A DNA stretch of 64,000 nucleotides, from positions 372,001-436,000 of the forward strand of contig NZ_JAGIQA010000002.1 in the NCBI RefSeq assembly GCF_017814975.1. The letters are read 5' to 3'. The translations under genes were made by a program, and so were the position numbers. The stretch's first letter is position 1, and every line of letters begins with the position of its first letter. Below, one piece after another: positions 21,706-30,525 of the stretch. Source of the stretch: Cupriavidus consociatus. GTDB lineage: Bacteria; Pseudomonadota; Gammaproteobacteria; Burkholderiales; Burkholderiaceae. The notes under the pieces were generated by a model that was not told the origin of the DNA, did not search any database, and saw only the letters and a list, made by a program, of their open reading frames with translations.

Positions 21706-22455
21706 ATGAACAGCAAGGACGCGGCACGCCGCGCGCATGACCTCCACCCGGCCGACGCGGCGGCCGGCGACCCGGACTCCTCCGTCTCCGAGCGGATCCG
21801 CGCGCGCCTGCAGGCGGCGCAGGAACGCTTCCACGCCAACGACAATATCGCCCGCTATATCGAGCCGGGCGAGCTGGAGCAGCTGCAGGCCGAGGTCCAG
21901 TCTCGCATCGAAGGCGTGCTGCGCGCGCTGGTGATCGACGTCGAGAACGACCACAACACGCAGGAAACCGCGCGGCGCGTGGCCAAGATGTACCTGAAGG
22001 AAATCTTCGCCGGCCGCTACGCGAAGCCGCCCGCGGTGACCGAGTTTCCCAACGTCGGCCAGCTCAATGAGCTGATGATCGTGGGCCCGCTGCGCGTGCG
22101 CAGTGCCTGCTCGCACCACCTTTGCCCGATCATCGGCAAGTTGTGGATTGGGGTCATGCCCAACCAGCATTCCAACCTGATCGGGCTGTCCAAGTACGCG
22201 CGTCTGGCGGAGTGGATCATGTGCCGGCCGCAGATCCAGGAAGAAGCCGTGGCGCAGGTCGCCGACCTGCTGCAGGAAAAGATGAACCCCGACGGCCTCG
22301 CCATCGTGATGGAGGCCGAGCATTTCTGCATGCACTGGCGCGGCGTGCGCGACACCGACGCCAAGATGACCAACAGCGTGATGCGCGGCTCTTTCCTGAA
22401 GGATGACAGCCTGCGGCGCGAATTCCTCACGCTGCTGAACAACAACCGCGGCTAG
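21706..22455 (+). CDS. folE: GTP cyclohydrolase I (type IA)
   Basis: This 249-residue cytosolic enzyme makes 7,8-dihydroneopterin triphosphate from GTP, the first step of folate or pterin synthesis. The zinc ligands are in RSACSHHLCPIIGKLWIG (Cys/His) and EHFCMHWRGVRD (Cys). The catalytic core spans about 70-240. The first 60 residues are a variable extension. I start at the ATG at 21706 (MNSKDAARRAHD), because the longer frame crosses the promoter. A BLUF photoreceptor gene follows 53 bp downstream on the same strand. Confidence 0.95.
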   Translation: MNSKDAARRAHDLHPADAAAGDPDSSVSERIRARLQAAQERFHANDNIARYIEPGELEQLQAEVQSRIEGVLRALVIDVENDHNTQETARRVAKMYLKEIFAGRYAKPPAVTEFPNVGQLNELMIVGPLRVRSACSHHLCPIIGKLWIGVMPNQHSNLIGLSKYARLAEWIMCRPQIQEEAVAQVADLLQEKMNPDGLAIVMEAEHFCMHWRGVRDTDAKMTNSVMRGSFLKDDSLRREFLTLLNNNRG

Positions 22456-22508
22456 GTGCCCTGCCGCCGCATCAGCATCCGACCCTTTTCCATCACGGAA
22501 CCGCCACC

Positions 22509-22952
22509 ATGCTAGTCCGCCTGATCTATGCCAGCCGTGCCCGCCAAGCCATCGACCCGGCCCTGCTCGACGCGATCCTGGCCACCAGCCTGGAGCGCAA
22601 CCCGCACCACGGCATCACCGGCGTGCTGTGCCACGGCAACGGCATCTTCCTGCAGGTGCTCGAAGGCGACCGGCAGGAGGTCTCGCAACTGTTCCAGTCG
22701 ATCACCCGCGATCCGCGCCACCAGGACGTGACGCTGCTGCATTTCGAGGAAACCTGCACGCGCGACTTCGCCGGCTGGGCCATGGGGCAGGTCAACGCGG
22801 CGCGCATCAACACCGCGACGCTGCTGAAGTTCTCGGCGCGCGCCGAACTCGATCCGTTCCGGACCAGCGGCGCGGCCTCGCTGGCACTGCTCAAGGAACT
22901 GATCGCCGGCGCTTCGGTGGTGTCGCGCCTGGGCGAGCGCGGCCGGCACTGA
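22509..22952 (+). CDS. BLUF-domain blue-light photoreceptor, stand-alone
   Basis: This 147-residue protein is a short BLUF flavoprotein that would bind FAD and sense blue light. The residues known to be needed in AppA-type BLUF domains appear at matching spacing: Tyr7, Asn31, Gln49, Trp90 and Met92. No output domain is fused, so it should act on a partner protein through its C-terminal helices (about 105-140). It lies 53 bp after folE in the same direction. Pterin synthesis and flavin sensing could be linked, but operon order alone does not show that. Confidence 0.9.
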   Translation: MLVRLIYASRARQAIDPALLDAILATSLERNPHHGITGVLCHGNGIFLQVLEGDRQEVSQLFQSITRDPRHQDVTLLHFEETCTRDFAGWAMGQVNAARINTATLLKFSARAELDPFRTSGAASLALLKELIAGASVVSRLGERGRH

Positions 22953-22991
22953 GCCGCGCTGCCGCGTGCATTGCGCCCTCGGGCTCCCGCG

Positions 22992-23243
22992 CTACGCCGC
23001 CACGCGCCCGAACAGGCCGCATTCGAGATCGCTCTCGAACTCTTCGACCCAGGCCGAGCCCGGCCCGGCCTCATAGACGCTGACCGCGTCCGTGCCCAGC
23101 CGCTTTACGCTGACGCGGCGCGCCTCGCCGTCGCCCTCGTCCGTGATCTGGAACGCCTCCTGTGCGATGCCGACATGCATGCAAGCCTGCGTTACCTGTT
23201 GCTGCTCGTCGGCGGGAAACTGGGAAAACGGTCTCGTGGCCAT
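22992..23243 (-). CDS. Small conserved-looking protein, unknown function
   Basis: This 83-residue soluble protein begins at an ATG at 23243 preceded by GGAGG. The second half (VSVKRLGTDAVSVYEAGPGSAWVEEFESDLECGLFG) looks like a compact beta-rich fold. No family was recognised. It is convergent with the BLUF gene. The longer frame upstream starts without a ribosome site. Confidence 0.65.
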   Translation of the reverse strand: MATRPFSQFPADEQQQVTQACMHVGIAQEAFQITDEGDGEARRVSVKRLGTDAVSVYEAGPGSAWVEEFESDLECGLFGRVAA

Positions 23244-23424
23244 GGCATCCTCCGTCAAGGTTGAGATCGCCGCTTGCGCGCAGCGCGAACGCGCGTGGCG
23301 TTGCGTGCGCCACGCATAAAAACCACTCAGGCATGCCGCCGGCATTGCCCGGCGGCATGCACGCCAGCGCCCCGCTGCAGCTTCGCGGCGGAGCGCAAAT
23401 CTCCTGGGACGTTGTTGTTACGGC

Positions 23425-23589
23425 TCAGCTCTTGCGCTGGGTCACTGCCACGAATGGGGCCGGCGCGTGCTGGACGGACTGGCTGCCGCAATTCGGGCAA
23501 TTCGGATGGGCAGAGGCATGTTCCGCGAGATGTTCGGTTTTCTCGAACACATGGCCGCACTTCTCGCAGCGGTATTGATAGACGGGCAT
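23425..23589 (-). CDS. FmdB-type zinc-ribbon protein
   Basis: This 54-residue protein begins MPVYQYRCEKCGHVFEK, the signature of the FmdB/CxxC_CxxC_SSSS putative regulatory family. It has a second knuckle CPNCGS about 20 residues later, so four cysteines can hold one zinc ion. I use the ATG at 23589; the longer frame has no support. The molecular role of such proteins is unknown. Confidence 0.8.
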   Translation of the reverse strand: MPVYQYRCEKCGHVFEKTEHLAEHASAHPNCPNCGSQSVQHAPAPFVAVTQRKS

Positions 23590-23952
23590 GGCAAATTCCC
23601 CCACGCGGCACGCGCCGCAAGCGCCACCCGGCGCGAGCCGGGCCTTGCACGGCATGATGGCCGCGGGCGCGTGTCAGGTTCATTCTAGGACAGCGTTCGC
23701 GGGCCAACGTGAAAGTTCGATGGCTGCCGCCGGCATTCCGGCGATTGTCGCCGGCAATCCACTTCCCGGGGACTTGCACGCTGCGCCGTGCATTGATGTC
23801 ACACAAATGCCATTTCGCGCGATCCGCTGAAAAATCGCGCCGACCTTGAGCAATTCGCCGTCAATGCATGTGGGGTCCAGGCCGTACCCTTGTACTGTGG
23901 CGCCTGCAGGTGCCCCGGCGGCAAGCGCCGAGAACCCGAGGACCCGAAAACG
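23590..23952. other. Intergenic region before the broken response regulator
   Basis: About 360 bp contain no supported gene. It is slightly lower in GC near 23690-23860 than its surroundings and presumably holds divergent promoters for the zinc-ribbon gene and the former two-component operon. No consensus boxes were convincing. Confidence 0.5.
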
Positions 23953-24215
23953 ATGTACGAGCGAATCATCCGTGTCGCCCTGGCCGACGACCATCCGCTG
24001 GTCATGTTCGCGCTGCGAGACTGTATGCAGCGCATGCCCGAGTTCCAGGTCACCAGCCGCTGCGGCAACGGCACGGAACTGCTTGCCGCGCTCGACCGCG
24101 AGCCGGCCGGCATTGCCATCACCGATTTCTGCATGGGCCGCGGCGATGTCTCGTCGGACGGCTTCAAACCGGCCTGATCCGCTACGCGTACGAAAATGGC
24201 CTTATCTGAATCCCT
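23953..24215 (+). pseudogene. Broken EvgA/RcsB-like response regulator, N-terminal part
   Basis: From the ATG at 23953 the sequence encodes the first 74 residues of a receiver domain: acidic pocket in VALADDHPLVMFAL and phospho-Asp in GIAITDFCMGRGD. The frame then breaks near 24165. In the +1 frame the expected next segment continues (LIRYAYENGLI) before a stop. The rest of the receiver and the whole helix-turn-helix output domain are missing. What follows is instead the tail of a sensor kinase. A deletion spanning both genes of a two-component pair explains this best. Confidence 0.7.
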
Positions 24216-24276
24216 GGCAACGTAGACCCGCGCCGATGCAGCCGTCCCTCGAACGCACGCGCGAATCGCTGGCAGC

Positions 24277-24913
24277 TTGACCGAGCGCGCGCGAGCGGCA
24301 AAAGGCGGCTGCCGGCCGATCGTCGTGAGCCACGGCAGGCAGGCGCTGGCCGTGCTGGAGGCCATGCCGGTCGACGCCGTGCTGACCGACATCCAGATGC
24401 CGGGCATGAACGGCTATGAACTGCTCGAAGCGGTACGCGCCCGGCATGCGGGCGTGCCGGTGCTGGCGTTCAGCGCATTCGCGCGCAGCGAGTGGTCGGC
24501 AGACTGGCGCCAGCGCGGGTTCGCCGGCTATGTGTCCAAGCCGGCGTCGTTGCAGGATTTGCAGGCATGCCTGCGCCGCCTGCCCGGCCGTTGCCAGGCA
24601 CGGGCCGTCGCCTCCGCCGACGCCGGCACGGAGGCGCGCGCCACCGACAGCGAGCGCTATGAAGCCATGCTGCGATCCCAGCTGAGGCTCGACCTGCCCG
24701 AACTGGAACGCATCATCGCGCACTGCGAGCTGGCTGCGCTGCGTTGCTGGACGCACTCGGTGGCCGGTGCCTTCATGAGGGTGCGGCGCAAGTCGATCGT
24801 GCGCGAGTGCCGCGCACCGGAAGCGCTTTGCGCCGCGGCCGGAGGCTGGACACCCGGCCACGGCAGCGGCTGCGCTGCGCGAAAGGCTGCGCGGCTATAT
24901 GCAGGACGCCGCC
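24277..24913 (+). pseudogene. Remnant of an EvgS/BvgS-like hybrid kinase (receiver + HPt end)
   Basis: The frame enters in the middle of a receiver domain (GCRPIVVSHGRQALAVLEAMPVDAVLTDIQMPG, phospho-Asp in LTDIQMPG) with the switch region VLAFSAFA and lysine VSKPASL. It continues into a histidine-phosphotransfer domain in which the expected AHSLKGA-like site reads THSVAGA. Near 24840 the frame shifts; the natural end of the domain (TAAALRERLRGYMQDAAVAA, stop at about 24911) is read in another frame. The sensor, histidine kinase core and receiver start are absent. It is almost certainly inactive. Confidence 0.7.
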
Positions 24914-25051
24914 GTGGCAGCCTGAGCGTTGCGCACGCCACGCCTACCACAATTGGCGGATTTGCGAGGACCGCGGCACCGGACGATAATGGGCGGGGCC
25001 GCGCCAGCGGCCAGCCATCCGGGTCTTTCAGCGTTTCTTCAGGGCCCGGCA

Positions 25052-26464
25052 ATGTCTCCAATGTCTTTCCCAATGCAGCCAGAACAAGGCCTCCCCCAGC
25101 CGCAACGCACCTGGGCGATCCTCACCGTTTTCTTCGGCCTGATCATGGCCGTGCTCGATGGCTCGATCGCCAACATCGCCCTGCCTTCCATCTCGCGCCA
25201 GCTGCAGGCCGAGCCGTCGAGCACCATCTGGGTCGTCAACGCGTACCAGCTCACGGTGACCGTGTGCCTGCTGCCGCTGTCGTCGCTGGGAGACATCCTC
25301 GGCTACAAGCGCGTGTACCGAGCCGGGCTCGCAACCTTCCTGGTGGGCTCGCTGCTGTGCGCGCTGTCGGTGAACCTGCCGATGCTGGTGGCGGCGCGCG
25401 TGCTGCAGGGCATCGGCGGCGCCGGCATCATGAGCGTCAATACCGCGCTGGTGCGCTTTATCTACCCGCCCACGAAGCTGGGCCGCGGCATCGGGCTGAA
25501 CGCGCTGGTGGTAGGCGTGACCATTGCGGTGGCGCCGTCGCTGGGCGCGATGATTCTGGCGGTAGCAAGCTGGCAATGGCTGTTCGCGGTGAACGTGCCG
25601 GTTGCCATCCTGGCGCTGGCGCTAAGCCGGCGCTCGCTGCCGGAGACGCCGCCGCAGCCGCGCGACTTCGACTATCCCAGTGCGCTGCTGTCGGCGCTGG
25701 TATTCGGGCTGTTTATCCTGGGGGTGGACGGGCTCGGTCATGCCGCCTGGCGCGCGGCCGGCGTCGCGGGGCTTGCCGCCGCGATCGTGCTGGGATGGCT
25801 GCTGGTGCGGCGCCAGCGTGGCCGCGCCGCGCCGCTGGTGCCGGTGGACCTGTTTGGCAGCCGGGCCTTCACGCTGGCGGTGGGCACCTCCTTCTGCTCG
25901 TTCATGACGCAGATGCTTTCCTTCGTGGCGCTGCCCTTCTACCTCGAGTACCAGCTTGGCCGCTCGCTGCAGGAAACCGGGCTGCTGATCACGCCGTGGC
26001 CGATGATGGTGGCGGTGATGGCGGCGCTGTCGGGGCGGCTCTCGGATCGCTACCCGGCCAGCATCCTCGCCGGCCTCGGGCTGGCCATGCTGGCCGGCGG
26101 GCTGGTGGGACTGGCAACGCTGGGACCGGATGCCAGCAGCTTTGACATAGCGTGGCGCATGGCGATGTGCGGCACCGGCTTTGGCTTCTTCCAGTCGCCC
26201 AACAACCGCGCCATGATCGGCGCCACGCCGCCGGCCCGCAGCGGCGGCGCCAGCGGCGCGCAGGCGACCACGCGGCTGCTGGGCCAGACCACCGGCACGG
26301 CGCTGGTGGCGCTGCTGTTCAGCCTGGCACCGGATGGCGCGGCGCGGATCGCGCTGTATCTGGCGGCGGCGGTCGCGACCATCGGCGCCCTCATCAGCCT
26401 GAGCCGGCTGCGCGACCCCAGCGGCGAAGGCAATGCGCAGGCTGCGGCTGAACCGGACGCCTGA
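25052..26464 (+). CDS. MFS multidrug exporter, DHA2 (EmrB/QacA) type
   Basis: This 470-residue inner-membrane protein has about 14 hydrophobic helices. Motif A appears after helix 2 as GDILGYKRVYR and motif C-like glycine/proline spacing in VTIAVAPSLGAMI. The Asp of motif D1 is in LIMAVLDGSIANIALP. These mark the drug:proton antiporters with 14 helices. I start at the ATG at 25052; an ATG nine bases later is equally possible. The last codons coincide with a 13-bp tandem repeat. No regulator is adjacent, and the substrate is unknown. Confidence 0.88.
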   Translation: MSPMSFPMQPEQGLPQPQRTWAILTVFFGLIMAVLDGSIANIALPSISRQLQAEPSSTIWVVNAYQLTVTVCLLPLSSLGDILGYKRVYRAGLATFLVGSLLCALSVNLPMLVAARVLQGIGGAGIMSVNTALVRFIYPPTKLGRGIGLNALVVGVTIAVAPSLGAMILAVASWQWLFAVNVPVAILALALSRRSLPETPPQPRDFDYPSALLSALVFGLFILGVDGLGHAAWRAAGVAGLAAAIVLGWLLVRRQRGRAAPLVPVDLFGSRAFTLAVGTSFCSFMTQMLSFVALPFYLEYQLGRSLQETGLLITPWPMMVAVMAALSGRLSDRYPASILAGLGLAMLAGGLVGLATLGPDASSFDIAWRMAMCGTGFGFFQSPNNRAMIGATPPARSGGASGAQATTRLLGQTTGTALVALLFSLAPDGAARIALYLAAAVATIGALISLSRLRDPSGEGNAQAAAEPDA

Positions 26465-26489
26465 ACCGGACGCCTGAAGCGGACGCCTG
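26451..26489. repeat. 13-bp tandem triplicate over the MFS stop codon
   Basis: AACCGGACGCCTG is repeated three times in tandem (third copy with one change). The MFS stop codon spans the boundary between copies 1 and 2. Because 13 is not a multiple of three, gain or loss of copies would not change the protein unless the first copy were altered. Confidence 0.7.
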
Positions 26490-26514
26490 AAGCCGGCCCG
26501 CGCAGGCCCAGCGC

Positions 26515-27327
26515 TTACACCGCGATGCCGCCGAACTCCTGCATCACCTTGTCATGCAGGCGCCGCATGCCGCGCAGCCAGCGGTCGTAGTCCTGGCCCT
26601 TGCGGCGGTAGTACTCCAGCACTTCCGGGTGCGGCAGGATCAGGAAGCGCTCGTCGGCCACGCCCTCGAGCGTCACTGCGGCCACGTGCTCGGCGGTGAC
26701 CGAGCCCTCCTGCAGGAAGCCCTTGCGCTCTCCTTTCTCGCCGAACAGCATGTTGGTCTGCACGCCTTGCGGGCAGATGCAGCTGACCTTGATGCCGCGG
26801 TCGCCGTAGGTGATCGACAGCCATTCGGCAAACCCGATCGCCGCGTGCTTGGTCACCGCGTACGGGGCGGAGCCGATCTGCGACAGCAGCCCCGCCGCCG
26901 ATACCGTATTGACGAAATAGCCGTCGCCGCGCTCGAGCATCTGCGGCAGCACCGCGCGCGCCGCATGGATATGCGCCATCACATTGATTTCCCAGATGCG
27001 CTGCCATTCATCGGCACCCGCGTCGAGGCCCTTGCGCAGGATGATGCCGGCGTTGGAGCAGAACACATCGACCTGCCCGAAGCGGCGCGTGGCCTCGTCG
27101 GCCAGCGCCTGCACCGCGGCGGCATCGGCGACGTCGACCGCTTGCGCGAACACCTGGCACGATGGCACGGCCTCCTGGACTTCGGCAGCGACCCTGGCGG
27201 CGCCGTCCGCGTTCAGATCGGCCACGGCCACGCCCCGTGCACCGGCCTCAGCAAATGCCAGCGCCAGCGCGCGGCCAATGCCGGTGGCCGCGCCTGTCAC
27301 CACTACCGTCTTGTTACGTACGTCCAT
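26515..27327 (-). CDS. Short-chain dehydrogenase/reductase
   Basis: This 270-residue NAD(P)-dependent classical SDR has the cofactor motif TGAATGIG (about 11-18), NAG at about 93 (CSNAGI), catalytic Ser in NTVSAAG and the YAVTK pair (about 156-160). Asp at the end of beta-2 (VADLN) favours NAD over NADP. The substrate is unknown. It lies 46 bp downstream of the IclR gene on the same strand, so the two are probably one transcript and the regulator likely controls it. Confidence 0.88.
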   Translation of the reverse strand: MDVRNKTVVVTGAATGIGRALALAFAEAGARGVAVADLNADGAARVAAEVQEAVPSCQVFAQAVDVADAAAVQALADEATRRFGQVDVFCSNAGIILRKGLDAGADEWQRIWEINVMAHIHAARAVLPQMLERGDGYFVNTVSAAGLLSQIGSAPYAVTKHAAIGFAEWLSITYGDRGIKVSCICPQGVQTNMLFGEKGERKGFLQEGSVTAEHVAAVTLEGVADERFLILPHPEVLEYYRRKGQDYDRWLRGMRRLHDKVMQEFGGIAV

Positions 27328-27373
27328 GCGCTATCTCCTCATCGATCCTGGTTGATATGGGTCTGTTACCGCG

Positions 27374-28309
27374 TCATTCGTTGGCGCCTCGCTGGCTGGC
27401 GGGACATGCGCCCGTCTCGGGTCCATCCGCCGGCAGCCGCATTGAAGCGCGCGCGCCGCCGGGCTGCCACAGGCGTGCCTGCAACGTATCGGCCAGGTCG
27501 CGTATGCGCGGGCCGAGATTGCCTTCCAGGATCTCCGGCGACAGCCGCGCCGCGGAGCCGCCGATATTCATCGCCAGCACTTCGCTGCTGCCCGCCAGCC
27601 GCAGCGGCGCCGCGGCACCGCTGACGGTGCGGTCCCATTCCGCGTGCGCGACGCAGAAGCCGCGGCGGGCGTAGTCCTGCAGCGCGCGTTCGATGCCGCC
27701 GCGCACGGCGGACCAGCGTGCGCCGTAGTGGCGCGCCAGTTCGGCCAGTGCCGCTTCGCGGTGCCCGGCATCGAGCCCCGCCAGCCAGGCGCGCCCGATC
27801 GCCGAGGTCGCCATCGGCAGGCGCGCGCCCGGCGCCAGCCGGATCACCAGCGCGCCGCGCGGCTGGCAACTTTCCAGGTAGACCATGGCGTGCCGGTCCG
27901 GCATCGCCAGCGCCACGGTGCAATCGGTGGCAAAGGACAACGACTGCATCAGCGGCTGCGCGATCTCGCGAATGCCTGCGCCCGCAATGTAGCGATGGCC
28001 GAGCACCATCGCGCCCTGCCCGAGCCGGTATTTCTCGGTGCCCTCGATATAGGTCAGGTAGCCGAGCGTGGCGAGCGTGTAGGTCAGCCGCGACACGGTC
28101 GGTCGCGGGATGCCGGTGCGGCGCGACAGTTCGGCATTGCCCAGGTAATCGTCCTGCGGCCCGAAGGCCCGCAGCAGTTCCATGCCGCGCGCCAGCGCCG
28201 TGACGAAATTGCGGTCCTCGGCGCACCCGTGGCCCGGCTGCGCGTCGGCCGGCGCAAGCGCGTGGGCGGCATCAGGCGGCGGAGTCGGGATGGTCGTGGA
28301 GCGCTTCAT
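27374..28309 (-). CDS. IclR-family transcriptional regulator
   Basis: This 311-residue regulator has a winged helix-turn-helix (about 35-95, NAELSRRTGIPRPTVSRLTYTL) and an IclR effector-binding domain (about 110-285). Both ends carry low-complexity tails of about 25-30 residues. I use the ATG at 28309; a longer reading needs a TTG at 28342. A 14-bp perfect palindrome lies 70 bp upstream. It probably controls the SDR gene 46 bp downstream and itself. Confidence 0.87.
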   Translation of the reverse strand: MKRSTTIPTPPPDAAHALAPADAQPGHGCAEDRNFVTALARGMELLRAFGPQDDYLGNAELSRRTGIPRPTVSRLTYTLATLGYLTYIEGTEKYRLGQGAMVLGHRYIAGAGIREIAQPLMQSLSFATDCTVALAMPDRHAMVYLESCQPRGALVIRLAPGARLPMATSAIGRAWLAGLDAGHREAALAELARHYGARWSAVRGGIERALQDYARRGFCVAHAEWDRTVSGAAAPLRLAGSSEVLAMNIGGSAARLSPEILEGNLGPRIRDLADTLQARLWQPGGARASMRLPADGPETGACPASQRGANE

Positions 28310-28378
28310 CAGGCAGGCGGCGACGGCGTGCGGCAACGGCAAAGAAGACTTGATAGCAGTTCCCGGCCGAAGCTGGCA

Positions 28379-28392
28379 TCGCTATGTAGCGA
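28379..28392. promoter_or_regulatory. Palindrome upstream of the IclR gene
   Basis: TCGCTATGTAGCGA is a perfect 14-bp palindrome-like site (six-base arms, TG centre), 70 bp before the IclR start. The position suits an autoregulatory operator; binding is inferred. Confidence 0.45.
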
Positions 28393-28477
28393 AAGCATGT
28401 GAGCCAAAAACGGTGCTTATAGGGCCGTATCAAAGAGCTAGGGCGCAACCAGACGACTGCGCCAGGCGGCCAGGCCG

Positions 28478-29242
28478 TCACATAGCCGGCCTGGCCGCCA
28501 TCCAGCCCTCCTCCATGCTCGCCGCGGCCACCTGCTTGGCGATCGAATCGCCCAGTCGCGTGGCATCCGCATAGACGGTGTCGTGCTTCACCTCCGACAC
28601 GCCGTGCACACCCGTGCCGGCCGCGGCCGCCACCGCCACATGCCCGGCGACCGCGCCAACGCCGGCGGTCTCGGCTACGCCCGGCATATGGCCGCTGTCG
28701 ACATCCGCGACAAAGCTCTGCAGCGGTACCGGCGCGCCATTGGCAGGCTGGTACGAGATCCGGATGCTGGCACCGACCTCACTCTTGCCGGCACCCAGGC
28801 CGACCAGCAGGCGGCGGCGGCTGGTGCCTTCGTCGATCTTGCGGAAGTCGCCCTCGACGATCAGCGCATTGGCGTTGGCCGGCGCCGGTGCATCGGAGCG
28901 CACCGCATTGAGGCCCTGCGCGCGCAGCTCGCGCACGATCTCGTTGGCAACCTGTTCGCGTGCCTCGGCCGCGGCTTGCGACTGCGCGGTGGCGGCCGAA
29001 CCTCCCGTGGCCATCATCTTGACCTTCTGCATCAGGCCACCGTCAAGCTGGACCTGGCCGGCATCGGCATTGAAGGCATGCACGTAGATGACGTCGGCCT
29101 GCACCGGCTGCAGCAGGCCCACCTGGTTGATGCCGGTGACGCCGGCGCTGGCGCAGCCCGTGGCCAGCATCGCGCCGGAGGCCAGGGCGGCAACGGTCAG
29201 GCGCCGGGTCCTGGTGGCAAGGGTCTGGAGAGTGGTGCGCAT
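28478..29242 (-). CDS. DUF4410-type lipoprotein
   Basis: This 254-residue envelope protein starts at an ATG at 29242. The N-terminus is a lipoprotein signal ending ASGAMLATGC, so the mature protein should be lipidated at about Cys29. The body (VIYVHAFNADAGQVQLDGG, ALIVEGDFRKIDEGTSRRRLLVGLGAGKSEV) matches the DUF4410 pattern of predicted outer-membrane-associated proteins. The function is unknown. The frame extends upstream past the start, but no ribosome site supports a longer form. Confidence 0.8.
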   Translation of the reverse strand: MRTTLQTLATRTRRLTVAALASGAMLATGCASAGVTGINQVGLLQPVQADVIYVHAFNADAGQVQLDGGLMQKVKMMATGGSAATAQSQAAAEAREQVANEIVRELRAQGLNAVRSDAPAPANANALIVEGDFRKIDEGTSRRRLLVGLGAGKSEVGASIRISYQPANGAPVPLQSFVADVDSGHMPGVAETAGVGAVAGHVAVAAAAGTGVHGVSEVKHDTVYADATRLGDSIAKQVAAASMEEGWMAARPAM

Positions 29243-29589
29243 GTCGGGTCCTTCATTGGCACGCAGGTGCCGTCGGTGGTCTGTCAAGGTGTCACCGACA
29301 ATCGTTGGATCCGGGTCGGGAGTCCAAACCATCGGGGAGCATGTCATCGCGTCGGGCTGCTGGTGTCGCTGTGCGTCGCGCCGCGGTGACCAAAGTATCG
29401 GAAACGCCAACACCGTATGCCAGGCAGCAATTATTTCGTCCGATGTCACCGCTCGATGGCGGCGGCGGGCCATGACATGCGGCGACATTTTTCTCGCATG
29501 GCGCCGGCGGCGTCCGCCCACTACATTGGCCTCACCGACGCAGCGACGGACTCCACCGGCAGGCAACGCGTCCCACCCAACGCCCTGGA
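29243..29589. other. Divergent intergenic region
   Basis: This 347-bp stretch separates the DUF4410 gene from the divergent desaturase/hydroxylase gene and must hold both promoters. No clear promoter boxes or long palindromes were seen. Confidence 0.5.
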
Positions 29590-30513
29590 ATGATCATGCA
29601 ACACCTCGGAAAGATCGCCCTCTATGCCACGCTCCTGGTCGTGGCAGCCTCGCTGGTCGAGGCCTTTTTCCTGGCCCGCAAGGCGCGCAAGCAAGGCCAG
29701 GCTTACCCCTGGCATGAGATGGGGCTGTCGCTGGCGGACATGGCCGGGCGCAAGCTGCTGGCGCTGCTGCCGCTGTCGCTGGCCACGCCGGTGTTCGCGT
29801 TTGCCTGGCAACACCGCATCTTCACGGTCGAGATCAACAGCGCCCTGGCCGTGCTGATGCTCTTCCTCGGCCAGGAGTTCTGCTACTACTGGTACCACCG
29901 CGCCTCGCACCGCATCCGCTTCTTCTGGGCCACGCATGCCGTGCACCACTCGCCGAACGAACTGACGCTGGGCACCGCCTATCGCCTGGGCTGGACCGGC
30001 AAGATCACCGGCACCGCCATCTTCTTCGCGCCGCTGGTCTGGCTCGGCGTTCGTCCGGAAGTGGTGCTGGCTGTGCTGAGCCTGAACCTGCTGTACCAGT
30101 TCTGGCTGCACACCACGTGGATCCCCAAGCTGGGCTGGCTCGAATACGTGTTCAACACCCCGTCGGCGCACCGCGTGCACCATGCCTCAAACCTCGATTA
30201 CCTGGATGCCAACTATGGCGGCGTGCTGATCATCTTCGACCGCCTGTTCGGCACCTATGTGGAAGAGCGTGAAGACGAACCGTGCCGCTACGGCCTGGTC
30301 CACCCGACCACCACGCACAACCCGATCGTCAACCAGTTCGAGCACTGGGTCGGCCTGGGCAAGGACATGATCAACGCTGGCAGCCTGCTCAACGCGATCG
30401 GCTACCTGTTGATGCCCCCGGGCTGGGCGCCGGACGGCAAGGGTGAAACCACCGAAAGCCTGCGCCGCCAGGCAGCGCTGCAGCGTGCGGTCACGGTGGC
30501 GAGTGCGGAATGA
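29590..30513 (+). CDS. Sterol desaturase/fatty acid hydroxylase family protein
   Basis: This 307-residue membrane di-iron enzyme has three or four hydrophobic helices and three histidine boxes: HRASH (about 102), HAVHHS (about 118) and HRVHHA (about 197). These match the fatty acid hydroxylase superfamily (sterol C4/C5 desaturases, carotenoid and ceramide hydroxylases). It should oxidise a lipid using O2. The substrate cannot be told from sequence. The ATG at 29590 or the one six bases later may be the start. It is convergent with the YeiH-type gene, with a shared terminator between. Confidence 0.87.
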   Translation: MIMQHLGKIALYATLLVVAASLVEAFFLARKARKQGQAYPWHEMGLSLADMAGRKLLALLPLSLATPVFAFAWQHRIFTVEINSALAVLMLFLGQEFCYYWYHRASHRIRFFWATHAVHHSPNELTLGTAYRLGWTGKITGTAIFFAPLVWLGVRPEVVLAVLSLNLLYQFWLHTTWIPKLGWLEYVFNTPSAHRVHHASNLDYLDANYGGVLIIFDRLFGTYVEEREDEPCRYGLVHPTTTHNPIVNQFEHWVGLGKDMINAGSLLNAIGYLLMPPGWAPDGKGETTESLRRQAALQRAVTVASAE

Positions 30514-30525
30514 AGTGCGGATTCG

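Noticed and set aside
24277-26145. Reading the kinase remnant and the exporter region as one long protein.
   Set aside because: The frame stays open into the exporter gene only by chance. The receiver and HPt domains end with a frameshift, and the exporter is coded in another frame from 25052.
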